Origin: Astrothelium macrocarpum
Lineage: Eukaryota; Ascomycota; Dothideomycetes; Trypetheliales; Trypetheliaceae
Length of the DNA: 54,162 nt
Direction of reading: 5' to 3'
Assembly: GCA_021030915.1 (NCBI GenBank)
Contig: JAGEMR010000175.1
Location: 1-54,162 of the forward strand
Positions 1-9,037 of the stretch are shown in pieces. The position numbers and the translations under genes are program-made. Each line of letters starts with the position of its first letter. Position 1 is the first letter of the stretch. The notes under the pieces were generated by a model that was not told where the DNA came from, searched no databases, and worked only from the letters and a program-made list of their open reading frames with translations.

Positions 1-290
1 ATTTTATATTATTCAAATAATAAATAAAATATCATAAATTATAAATATATTTATTTATTAAATTAAAATAAATTATTAATATTTTAAAAATTTGATTAAT
101 TTATTTTAATAAATTTTAAATTTATTATTAATAATATTTTTATAATAATATAATAATATTAAATATTCAATTTTATATAATTTTATTATTTGAAAATAAT
201 TAAAAATTTTCAATATATTTATTATTTTAAAAATTGTTTTTATTAGATTCATATTGGTGAAATGATTGATTATTAAAATCAACTGGTGGA
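1..290. repeat. AT-rich block, left edge
   Basis: This stretch is almost entirely A and T, with dense TA and AT dinucleotides and hardly any CA, TG or GC. No credible reading frame is present. It matches the composition of the right end of the window and is best read as the edge of an AT-rich isochore left by RIP of repeated DNA. No recognisable transposon remains in it. Confidence 0.7.
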
Positions 291-303
291 TCAAATTTTG
301 AGG

Positions 304-337
304 TGTGCGCGACCTAGGGCTGTGCGGGACCTGGGGC
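304..337. repeat. Two-copy GC-rich 17-bp direct repeat
   Basis: Two adjacent 17-bp units, 304-320 and 321-337, differ at two positions (15/17 identical). They are GC-rich and lie exactly where the AT-rich block gives way to normal DNA. Tandem repeats of the same period occur in the right AT-rich block. Confidence 0.55.
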
Positions 338-1783
338 GCACTCCTAGGACTCGGCGATAAGTGAGACTTCATCGCGGTCTTATATTTAAGGACCATAAGC
401 ACTGCTTTGTTTTTTATGAATTCGTAGGTATATATTCCCATATACAACAGATATTTGAGAGTATCTGTATCAGGAATTGAGCCTAGATTGCTCGCACAGA
501 CTGCGAACTAGCTAGACTAGAAACAGAGAGGAAGTAATAACACTACAGCGGCAACTCACGAACGGACGGTGGCTAGCGCTATTGATCTCATCCTTTCACC
601 GATAGATCTCAGGCTTGGATCGGAATAACCATAATCCGTTTCCATCCCAGCCGACTCTTATCTCATCTAGCTTCCTAGTCAGATCTGTTACAATGAGATT
701 GGTCTCCGCACGAAGTCTCCCTTATAACGTTGTTCAATGAGCCGAATTCCCTGAAATCTCGTATGGTACTATATCCAGCATCGATGCGTCTTTTACTCAC
801 AGGACCAAAAGGATGAAGATCTCATCGAGCTACGCACTGTTCACGTATTACGATAGCATAGGACATGTGGACCAAGGCCACGGCGAGGCCGATTTGACTG
901 GGATACGTACAAGAGGAAGGGAATTGCCGTTGGCGAAAGAGAATTTCTTGTGGTCTTCACATTCGCGGGGTCCTTTGACAAACTGGTCTGGACCTTGAAA
1001 TACAGTGCAGTAGGGCGTCGGCATTGCAGAAGAGGAAGCAGCATTCGTGGCAGCATATGATTCATCGTGAGAAGACATGTCATTCGGCTTCAGTGGAATA
1101 AGAATCACGAAACATTGTGCTAGCGAAGCTACTACTGGAGTTGCAGTCCTGACCAGCAGCATTGAATCGTGGGAAAAGAGTGCGTTGCCATATTTGATTG
1201 CCTACAACGACTGTTCTTCATGTGGGTCTATCTATACCATCTGGCAAAAATGGAAAACAGAAACAGAATTTCGAAAACTGAGGAAGAGAAAGATCCGAGA
1301 CGCGATTTGGGGACGCATCTTGTTGAAGGAAATGGATCGCTTAAAAGGAAGAGCTTCGAGTGTACGAATTTCTTCAACTTGCATGATGCGTGTTAGATTT
1401 GAAGCGCGTACGTCGTTTCTGGGAACAGCACCCGTAAGGCAAGCCAATTGCAGGTCCAACAGTCTCTGAAGATGTCTTCGAAGAACGGCGACAGGGAGTT
1501 GCATCGCTGTTGAACGGAGTGCAGAGGATGAACCAAAGCCCGCAACTAACAAACATGTGATCATTCATCTTAATACCTATATTGCGCATTTTTGGCGTCG
1601 TGAGCGTGGGTTGCATGCGTGGTTCCTTCCATATTTTCGGGCGTCCCGAATGGTCCCGGATGGCCCCCGATCTCCTTGTTTGTAAGTTGGTCTTTCTCTC
1701 AGGCGCGCCATGTTTCGTTATTGTTTGTTGCTACTGGAGCTCGCGCGATGTGCTCTGCATTAGGCTCGGATCTTTTGAAGCCT
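338..1783. other. Gene-free margin
   Basis: Base composition returns to normal. Frames of up to 110 codons occur on both strands (for example minus strand 1232-1564), but none shows a family motif or convincing splice signals. The first 300 bases could be the end of an old retroelement; no LTR pair, primer-binding site or reverse transcriptase motif is visible. Confidence 0.5.
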
Positions 1784-2252
1784 GATGCCATAAGCTTACC
1801 GTCATTGTTCAAGCAAAAGGCGCTCAACAGCATTCAACTGGTTGGAAGCTGCCCAGATCAATTATCAAGAGAAGATCGGAATGGTGTGAAACTTCAGGCT
1901 ATGTTAGCAGGTGCTCCTCGTGACCAGCTTTTGAACGAAGCGGTAAGCTTGGATAGAGAATGGGACCAAGGCTTTTTGTGTAGTCTTCTGCATGGCATTC
2001 CGATCATGGTCAAAGATGCCATTGCCACCGACCATTCCTTAGGCCTACCCATGGGCGTGGAGAGTCGCGCTTTACTGCATTCTCGACATGCAAGAAGCGC
2101 AAGCTACATTGATCAACTCAGAATGCAGGACGCCATCACACTTGGAAAGACTATTCAACTGAAGTTAGTCGGTTAAATGGGCAGAACACCGCCAGCGGTT
2201 CGCTGAAGCCTGGACAGGAAGCAACGCTCATAAAGTTCATAAACACGTGTAA
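1784..2252 (+). pseudogene. Amidase relic, N-terminal part, frameshifted
   Basis: The translation from about 1784 follows the start of fungal amidase-signature hydrolases: the segment LFKQKALNSIQLVGSCPDQL, then LQAMLAGAPRDQLL, then LHGIPIMVKDAIATDHSLG, whose Lys in VKD corresponds to the catalytic lysine. It continues to the ITLGK motif and stops at 2176. The next expected piece, resembling the SEWAEFRS region, is readable in another frame from 2175 (KWAEHRQRFAEAW) and ends at 2252. The Gly/Ser-rich catalytic core with the Ser-cisSer pair and the rest of the enzyme (normally over 500 residues) are missing. It is therefore a truncated, frameshifted copy. Upstream codons back to 1619 do not resemble the family. 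Confidence 0.65.
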
Positions 2253-2641
2253 AGCAGTCTTTGCCCCCTGGATAAGTGCCGAAGCAGCTGTAAATGAACG
2301 AAAAACCAGGGAGTAGAGTGCAAGCTATCTATGTTCGAAGTACTTTGCCTAGGAAATAATAAGCGGTATTAGCGTTAAATGAAAGAAAGCTAAAAGGAAA
2401 AAGCGGCAGTTTATATTTATATCCTTATAATTGGCATCAATAAAAGAAGGAATTTTTAACATTTTTTATACTCATTCTCTTTTCACTGCTTCCCTTTGTG
2501 TAGCGGCTGCGGATGAGGCTCAAGGCCAACTAACGACTGATGGCCTTGTTCTATCTCGGGATCTTGCAGGTCATTCTTTCATTTAGAGTGGCAAATACCG
2601 CATCGAGAGGATAGCAAGCAGCTGACAACCTCATTCACAGT

Positions 2642-2941
2642 GTTAATGCTACAAGCATCACTCGCCTCGTCTTGACATTCCTTATCACTCGGGACCAGGA
2701 CGTTTCGATGCAGGTGTACACTCACGCTCCGGATGTAGGTTGCTCTATCCCTTTTCACCATACCAGGTCGCTCTCAAATCTTACCTCCTACTAACGCGTG
2801 ACTTTCCACAGTGTTCTCGAGATCAACATCGGTATGTTGTGCGTTTGTGCCCTGGTCTTGCCCGCGTTTTTGGAAGCGTTGCTTCAATCCACGGTGGAGA
2901 AAGCTTCGCTCACCTTCCGCGTTCTCGAGGTTGTCCCATAG
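2642..2941 (+). pseudogene. C-terminal relic of rhodopsin-domain integral membrane protein
   Basis: A first segment (2642-2713) reads VNATSITRLVLTFLITRDQD and matches the end of a transmembrane helix plus loop of the fungal PTH11-like/rhodopsin-domain membrane proteins. A GTGTAC donor follows, then a TACTAAC-like branch site and a CCACAG acceptor at 2811. The second segment reads VLEINIGMLCVCALVLPAFL, the family's last helix, and ends at a stop at 2941. A stop lies in frame just upstream of the first segment and the other five helices are missing, so only the tail remains. Family assignment rests on the SITRLV and LEINIG motifs and is moderately sure. Confidence 0.45.
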
Positions 2942-3677
2942 CAGGGACAGCCAAACGGCAAGAGTACCGGAAGATCCAGAGAAGGGGTTGAAACTCATGA
3001 AAACGGGAATTAAGCAGCAATCGGTGGCGACACTTGCGTCTCGCGAAATCGTGGGACATGTTAATGATTAGGTGTGATGGAGCTGATTTGAGGGTATGCC
3101 TGTTCAAACGAAGGTAGCGTCATTCTCACACGATGACTGAATGTGAAATTGGAAATAGCGAATAACTAGAGAGAGAGCTTTCGACCGGACTGATGCAAGA
3201 CGTTCACCTACTCAAAGAATTTAATCGAAGGCTTTGATGAAATTCTCGGTTTAGGCCGTGGTATGTATGGGCCGACAATCAGCCATCATCGTAGCTGTCA
3301 TTGGTGTACAAGTCCTGAGTCTACCCTTCGCGACACGTCTTACCCCATTTTGAGCTCCACGAACCTAGAAAAGTTGGCATAGGCTAAAATGAGAAATAGG
3401 GAAATGTCTAGTATGGACTTGACGTGGCGTATGTGTGCAATACACAGATGTTGCGTTGCATCGTTCCTTCTTTTTCGCTTCGCTCCCTGCTTAGATTGGT
3501 TCTAGTCATAGTCCATCTACAATGCACACCTATTGATACAGAATTCCCTCTCTACTCGCGTCGCACTGTGCATCTCGCGCATGGGTAGTTATTTTAGCAC
3601 GGGCGTGCGTTATGACCTCTTCACAAATTGAAGTTGGAGATGAATTGGATCATCGTACATGGTCGATGACGGCTCTC
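2942..3677. other. No gene seen
   Basis: This is the 3' side of the P450 gene (minus strand) and the tail of the membrane-protein relic. No frame with a recognisable motif, RNA gene or repeat was found. Confidence 0.5.
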
Positions 3678-5204
3678 CTACTGGAAAGAGGTGAGCTTCA
3701 CCTTAAGGGGTTTCTTGTCCCACAATCCCCAGGCCTTCTGGTCGAGCCAGTCGTCGGAACTTTGGTCTAGGGCAAGATCAAAGTGAAAGAGGAGCTTGGC
3801 CATGATGAGGCGCATCTCCGAAGTTGCGAGGCTTCTGCCGAGGCAGCTGCGCGGGCCGATGGAGAAGGGTTGGAAGATATCGCGATTATCGTCCACAAAC
3901 TCGCCGGTATGCTTGGCCTGCTCCAACCAGCGTTCGGGGATGAACTCATCAGGGCGATGAAAGTTGGAACCGAGATGGAAGGCACCCAGGAGATGCACGA
4001 TGGTTCCCGTACCTTCAGGTATCCACTTTCCTGCAACCATCGCGCCACCTCTAGGTGGAGTTCGGGGGAAAACTTGTGGAAGTGCGGGATAGATTCGCTG
4101 AGCTTCATTGAATACGGCCAGCATGTACGGAAGCTTGGAGACAGATAAAAGAGAGATGTCGGCAGTTCGATTGAATGTGGAGCGGACTTCGGCGGTAACC
4201 TTTTTCAGCACTTGAGGATATTTGAGGATGAGATATGTGGCTGCTGAAAGAACACTAGCAGTAGTTTCCGATCCTGCCATGACGAGGGCTGAAGCATTGT
4301 TGACCATTTCCGGTTTCGTCATGCCGTCGCCGTTCGCGTTGTCAGAACCCTTGGAGATGATTCCATCCCAAAAGTCCCCTCGGTCTTGGCCGTGCTCGAT
4401 GCGATGCGTGATTTTGTTTTGGGCGTACTGAAAACTCTCTTGGCGTCCTTTACGGACCTGCTCCGTAATGAGCTTGTCGGCAACAGAGTCGGGGATCCAT
4501 GGCCTGATGGCTGCAATCTGCGCAGAGTATTTGACGCTGTGATACAAACGGGGAATCCACGGGTGTGTCTTTCGCGTCTTGAGGCCATCAAACGGATCAC
4601 CGAAAGCCAAATCTCCGATCACGTCGAACGTCGTGCGGTTGTACCAGACAACCAGGTCCACAAGTTCGTCTGATTGCGCATACTCCGACAGCCGTATGAT
4701 GAGTAAGTCGACGTATTGCATGATCAAGGGCTCTTGTTCCCGCATCCCCTTTTCAGAGAAGGCATGAGCGAGAAGCTTGCGATAACGAGCATGTGTCTCT
4801 CGATCCGCGCCGAGGATACTGGACGCTCCATTCGGAGCACGCGTTCGTCGAGAAGCATCCTTTGGAAACTCCTCTAGGCCAGGGATATTAGCCAAGATAT
4901 CATGCATTGCTTCAGCGCTTGCAAAGCTGAGGTCGTTGGGCGTGACGCGGACCACTTGGCCATATGTTGCGTGTAGAGCCCGGATTTTCGAATACATCGT
5001 TCCTCTCCAGACGTGTACATCGTATGGTAGGCGCGTCGACCGCCACACTAACGGTCCTGGATACCCACGAAGCGGATGAAAGAAAAGGTTGTAGACCACA
5101 CGAGCTGCGCCGCGAAGGAGGGCGGCAATCAGGACTATCAGGAGCCCAGCTACAGCCCAAGTCATAGCATGTTGATGAGAACCTGCCGACAATGTCGACA
5201 TCAT
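3678..5204 (-). CDS. Cytochrome P450 monooxygenase
   Basis: An intron-less frame encodes a class II microsomal P450 of 508 residues from the ATG at 5204, a normal length. A hydrophobic N-terminal anchor (AVAGLLIVLIAALL) is followed by the proline-rich hinge FFHPLRGYPGPLVWR. The I-helix motif AGSETT lies near residue 309, the K-helix ExxR is EAQR near 365, and the haem loop FSIGPRSCLG has its ligand Cys near 454. All essential residues are present. The overall pattern resembles the CYP65/isotrichodermin-hydroxylase type involved in secondary metabolism, but the substrate cannot be read from sequence. No polyketide or terpene synthase lies nearby, so cluster membership is unsupported. The frame is open upstream to 5297 without an ATG; a start at 5165 is also possible. 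Intactness contrasts with the relic genes beside it. Confidence 0.9.
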   Translation of the reverse strand: MMSTLSAGSHQHAMTWAVAGLLIVLIAALLRGAARVVYNLFFHPLRGYPGPLVWRSTRLPYDVHVWRGTMYSKIRALHATYGQVVRVTPNDLSFASAEAMHDILANIPGLEEFPKDASRRTRAPNGASSILGADRETHARYRKLLAHAFSEKGMREQEPLIMQYVDLLIIRLSEYAQSDELVDLVVWYNRTTFDVIGDLAFGDPFDGLKTRKTHPWIPRLYHSVKYSAQIAAIRPWIPDSVADKLITEQVRKGRQESFQYAQNKITHRIEHGQDRGDFWDGIISKGSDNANGDGMTKPEMVNNASALVMAGSETTASVLSAATYLILKYPQVLKKVTAEVRSTFNRTADISLLSVSKLPYMLAVFNEAQRIYPALPQVFPRTPPRGGAMVAGKWIPEGTGTIVHLLGAFHLGSNFHRPDEFIPERWLEQAKHTGEFVDDNRDIFQPFSIGPRSCLGRSLATSEMRLIMAKLLFHFDLALDQSSDDWLDQKAWGLWDKKPLKVKLTSFQ

Positions 5205-5702
5205 TTTGTAACTTTGCTGACGTGAAAGAGACAAAGCAGGGGAAGATTTCTTGACCAGTCTCGTAAAACGGACGCTGGAGAGCACACGGTACTGCAACGG
5301 GTTGACGCTTATTCGGGTGAGGCGTAGTATCAGGGTCAGTGCATTTAGCTTTAGCTAGTCCACTATAAATCCTATAAACTAGGTTGAACTTGGCCTAGCT
5401 TGGTAGAAGCGCTTTCGTGGCTGCTGAGGTCAGCTAGATGAACTAACTCTGGTACTTCAGTCAGCTCCTGGTGCATATTGCTTGCTCGATCAGTATCACA
5501 ACCTGCCACAACAAGAATCATTCTCCTCAAACTACAGATTCGGATCCGGTTTCCCGAGCACAACGAACACCTTGAAGGAAGAGTATCACACATGTTGAGC
5601 TAAATCGAGTCACGAAGGAGATTGTAAGTACCATCAGTCAATATCTAAATTACCAATATTGAAACAAAACGAAACAGTAACTCCACTTCAGAAAGCCTCC
5701 AT
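5205..5702. other. P450 upstream region
   Basis: This holds the P450 promoter side and no recognisable gene. Short frames exist but carry no motif. Confidence 0.45.
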
Positions 5703-5789
5703 AAGCCAACATCCTGATGAACACCGCGAGACACTGTTCCACGAATTCATTGATTACAAAACCGACGATTCCGTTGATCTATCTGGCCG
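5703..5789 (+). repeat. Inverted duplicate of C2H2-gene exon
   Basis: These 87 bases match the reverse complement of 6934-7020, the 5' end of the visible C2H2 exon, with six visible differences. All six are transitions, with C or G here and T or A in the other copy. The amino-acid frame ETLFHEFIDYKTDDSVDLSG is kept, but similarity ends abruptly after LSGR and a stop follows soon after. It is a partial, inverted copy rather than a gene. Confidence 0.8.
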
Positions 5790-5898
5790 ACACATCCCAT
5801 TTCGTACCATCATTTAATACCCTACAGCCTTCACACTCCTTATCATCGAGTCTCCGGTAGACAGAAGACCGAGAATAAGGCAGGAAATTTTTTTAATA

Positions 5899-6068
5899 GA
5901 GTCAGCAGAAGTGTAACGGCACAACTCATATAACAGCGCACACAGACGCGGACGTTAGCGGACTTTAGCGGATATTTAGAAATTTTCTATGTGATCCGCT
6001 AGCGTCTGCGAGCGTCCACATCTGCGTGCGCTCTTACGGAAGTTGTGCCGTTACACCCCTGCTGGCTC
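5899..6068. mobile_element. MITE with 28-bp terminal inverted repeats and TA target duplication
   Basis: The element is about 170 bp and nearly a complete imperfect palindrome. Its ends, 5899-5926 and 6041-6068, are inverted repeats of 28 bp with three mismatches, and the inner 16 bases (GTGTAACGGCACAACT) match perfectly. The arms go on inward through a second homologous stretch containing AGCGCACRCAGA and TAGCGGAT. A TA dinucleotide lies directly outside both ends (5897-5898 and 6069-6070), as expected for Tc1/mariner-type insertion. There is no coding capacity. The mismatches in the terminal arms are transitions, which fits mild RIP. Autonomous relatives are not in the window. Confidence 0.85.
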
Positions 6069-6146
6069 TAGTTGAACGATGTTAAGTGGTGTGAGTGGAT
6101 CATGTGAGACCACCTTCCAAGTGATATATCAACCAGCAGGAACTGG

Positions 6147-7017
6147 TCAAGACGCCGATAGTCTTCCTCCCTGTTGATCTTCTAGCCCATTCTTTCTGTT
6201 TTCGCATCGGTGAGTTAGCTCATGGCGTGAAAGATTGTCCTTCCGGGAGAATCGCTTGCCACAATGGCATGGATACGAACTTGATTTTGACGGTGGGAAG
6301 TTCGCATGGCAAGTTTTCCGGTGCCGGCGTAGGTCCCGGAGTGTCCTAGAGGATGATGTGCATCCGTTGACGTCGCAGTAGAAACGCTCGTGAGATTTGA
6401 TATGTCGCCTGGATGAAGTTAATCAGAGACGACTACAAAGAGATGAGACTGCATACTTGAGTTGCGTTTGCCCAGAACACTTGAATGAGCATTGCCCACA
6501 TTGATATGGAAGGGCTGGGGACAGCTCGACGCGGGAAGAATTGTCTGTACGTGGACTCGGCACGGTCGAGCTGCAGAGTGCATGCAAAGGCTCTTTTGGG
6601 GACCCATCATGGCAGTCAGAAGACTGACAGCTATCATGCGTGCCTGAGGAGAATAATAGCGAGGATGGCTGCGGGTCAAAGCCATCGTAAGGCAGGAAGT
6701 AATCGCTACTATCAACCCATACATCAAAAGCGGAAGCGGAGCAGTAGGAATTTACCACATCAAGGCTATCAGGTAGAGAGAAGAATGGATGATCATCGGT
6801 ACTAACTTGCCCATCGACGTCGAAACCAAGTTCACCGGGAAAAGACTGTTCCTGCTGTGAAGCCGCACTCTCAGGATAAAGCGCTCTGGTATCCGTGCCG
6901 AAACCATCGTTTTCGATGGTGAAAGTCCTCTGACGGCCAGATAGATCAACAGAATCGTCGGTTTTGTAATCAATGAATTCGTGGAACAGTGTCTCATAAT
7001 GTTCATCAGGATGTTGA
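6147..7017 (-). CDS. Three-finger C2H2 zinc-finger protein, first exon not found
   Basis: Two exons are clear: 7017-6457 and 6408-6147, joined by a 48-bp intron (GTATGC donor, CATCCAG acceptor) that falls inside the first finger. Splicing gives CGQC...QLKRHIKSH, a standard C-x2-C-x12-H-x3-H finger, then CDVNGC...RHRKTCH (C-x4-C type), then PCHCGKRFSRKDNLSRHELT, a C-x-C finger. This is a likely DNA-binding regulator with an acidic, serine-rich N-terminal half. The upstream exon has no Met; a TACTAAC branch site and TAAG acceptor precede 7017, so a first exon should lie further up. No plausible one is seen before the hairpin at 7.3 kb. The gene may be 5' truncated; the inverted copy at 5703 starts at the same boundary. 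Confidence 0.6.
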
Positions 7018-7020
7018 CTT
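6934..7020 (-). repeat. Partner copy of the 87-bp inverted duplication
   Basis: This is the 5' end of the C2H2 exon plus the acceptor AAG. It pairs in inverted orientation with 5703-5789, and at the six visible differences this copy has the T or A state. Confidence 0.8.
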
Positions 7021-7241
7021 AGAACAAGAATGTCATTTCGGTTAGTAGAAATGACGCGAGCGCGAAGACTGAGAGCCCCCGCGCAAGGTTTTTAGATAAA
7101 ACAAAGAGGAAAAAACGCTATTATGTATATTAGCCTAGATTGGTCGGCCAGCAAAAAGGTGGGCTTACTCTGATCGACTGCAGCCTGATTATTCAGTATT
7201 CAAGAGTATTCCGTGGTAGGGGACAGGTCTTTTAGCAAAAG

Positions 7242-7297
7242 AGTGGACAATACCCTAGGTGTGCGCGATGGCACACCTTGGTGAGGTATTGTCCACT
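7242..7297. repeat. Strong 56-bp hairpin
   Basis: The outer arms AGTGGACAATACC (7242-7254) and GGTATTGTCCACT (7285-7297) are perfect inverted repeats. Inside them, AGGTGTGC (7257-7264) and GCACACCT (7271-7278) form a second perfect stem around a 6-base loop. That gives 21 perfect pairs with a small asymmetric bulge. It may be a very short MITE or a structured RNA; no TA or other target duplication is evident. Confidence 0.7.
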
Positions 7298-7436
7298 GAA
7301 ACTGAGGTGAATCCAAGGGTTTTCGATTTAGTAGCGTACTTTTGAGGTTCTCTGCTGAGCCGGGAAGGGTGTGAGTAAAGACCCATTTATGTATCTTTTT
7401 TTTTCCTTTCGGCATAATACTAGCCTTCATTCTACT

Positions 7437-7538
7437 GGTGGCCTCATAGCTAAGATCTTATTGGCCACTTCGTTCATTGGTGGCCTCATAGCTGAGATCT
7501 TATTGGCTGTTTTGTTCATTGGTGGCCTCATAGCCGAA
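7437..7538. repeat. 42-bp tandem repeat, about 2.4 copies
   Basis: Units begin at 7437, 7479 and 7521 (partial) with the start GGTGGCCTCATAGC. The period is a multiple of three, so a frame through it gives a 14-residue repeat (GGLIAEILLAV-like). The frame is short and unsupported as a gene, so this is better called a minisatellite. Confidence 0.75.
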
Positions 7539-7696
7539 GCTGAAAGTCGGGAGGCGTTCTCCGTACACCAATAGCTTCTTCTGGCTGCGTACTATATACT
7601 CAATATCTCATTGCTTTCTCTGAAGGATGCTCAGGCAATTAGAAAGGCAAAATCTGTTCCGCATTAACGACATTTGTCTTGTGCCAGGAATAGTTT

Positions 7697-7736
7697 TAGG
7701 CTTTTCCCGAGCGGCTTAGGCTTTACCCGAGCGGCA
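7697..7736. repeat. 20-bp tandem duplication
   Basis: Two adjacent 20-bp units (7697-7716 and 7717-7736) share the core CCCGAGCGGC and differ at two or three positions. Confidence 0.6.
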
Positions 7737-8490
7737 CGTTCGGATTTCTCGGTGGACTCGGACGATTCTACTGCACCCCAAGGCTGCAGCGTCCTTTTTT
7801 ATCGTCATCAAATTATCTAGGTATGCCATATGAGAGTTGCGTACATAATGCCCTATAAAGAAACGGTCGAGATCAAATTAGGCTGAAACCTCGCTCTCTC
7901 AATGATCAAAGATCTTCGTCAAGACCTCCAGATGAGAATAAAGGTGCTGGTAGCCTTAAACATAAATAATGCTGTCAGCACCCGCTTGGTATGTCAATTG
8001 GCGCACGGTAACGGCCTCAAAATCCTAGCACATGCCTTAAAATCTCAAAACAGCTGAGAGACCTGGAATCTGAGCCAAAGGTACAGGTGTCACTTTGAGT
8101 AATGGGACCTTTGGTAGCGAATAATTTTCCTGCTTTGAAGTGTGCCCTTGAGGCCAACCATGATCCCCAATCACTTTGATGATCCGTGTCATTATTGCAT
8201 TTACATCGCCGCAAGAAATGCCAAAAGAAGAAATATCTTATACCTCGTCCAATTTTAGTTCCAAGAGCATTTCCTCAGAAAAGTTTTATGAGGCCACACT
8301 CGAACACCAATCAGCTGATCGGAGATCAACTATTTATCTGCAGTCCTTCTACATGATGGCGCTGAGCTGTATTGAATGAATGCAAATACTTTCTCCACTG
8401 TTACTTCAATCCATCTGTTCAAACCATACACCAGAATTGGCTTGTTCGTGCGAATAGCATTTTCTTTCAATCCTACAAGGACGCGAATCG
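7737..8490. other. No gene seen
   Basis: Small frames occur on both strands, for example minus strand 8017-8214, without motifs. Composition is slightly AT-rich. Confidence 0.4.
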
Positions 8491-9037
8491 ATGGCAACTG
8501 ACAGCCAGGAAAAGGCCGTCCAAAGTTTTTCACCCAATGGCAATTCCAAAAGAGAAGTCTGCTGCCATAAAGAGCAAGCATTTGAGACATGCTTCGACCC
8601 CACTCTTGACAAGGACAAAGATATCGAGGAATCTTACAAGCCTCAACATGAAAGTAGACGAAAGCGGTATGTAGATAAGCAAACAAGTAAGTAAATCGAG
8701 CAGTCCGCCGTCAATAGGGGCTGATGGCACAGTGTTGTCTGGACCCGATCACCATCATCTGGCTCAGATTTTAGATCTACCAAAATACCACGCAATCGAC
8801 CGCCCATGGGTTACCACTAATGTCCGAACAAGACCAACTGATGAAACGGACTTATCGCCTTTTGAGAGATGGCAAAGGGATTTGACTAGCGATCAAGTAT
8901 GGCATGGAATTGCAGGTGTATATGTTGACCCTTTCGAGCAGACTGGTTTTCCAAGCTCTGTACATGACAATCAATCCGACAAGAAAACCATAGACGATGT
9001 AGACTTGAAAGGGTTGAATTGTGACGAAAAGTCATGA
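8491..9037 (+). CDS. Hypothetical protein, uncertain model
   Basis: An ATG at 8491 opens a hydrophilic frame to 8694, and a second open stretch, in another frame, runs from about 8720 to 9037. Joining them needs a short intron such as a GTAAGT donor near 8686 and a CAATAG acceptor near 8717 (about 31 bp, unusually short). The product would be about 170 residues, rich in charged residues, with a segment FERWQRDLTSDQVWHGIAGV. There are no membrane segments, signal peptide or known domain. The amino-acid composition looks protein-like, but there is no independent support and the family is not recognised. Confidence 0.25.

Noticed and set aside
3678..5204. P450 as part of a secondary-metabolite cluster
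   Set aside because: No backbone synthase, transporter or pathway regulator is close enough; neighbours are relics and unrelated genes.
301..7268. Shared 12-mer AGGTGTGCGCGA at 301 and 7257
   Set aside because: Exact 12-base matches are expected many times by chance in a window of this size, and similarity does not extend.
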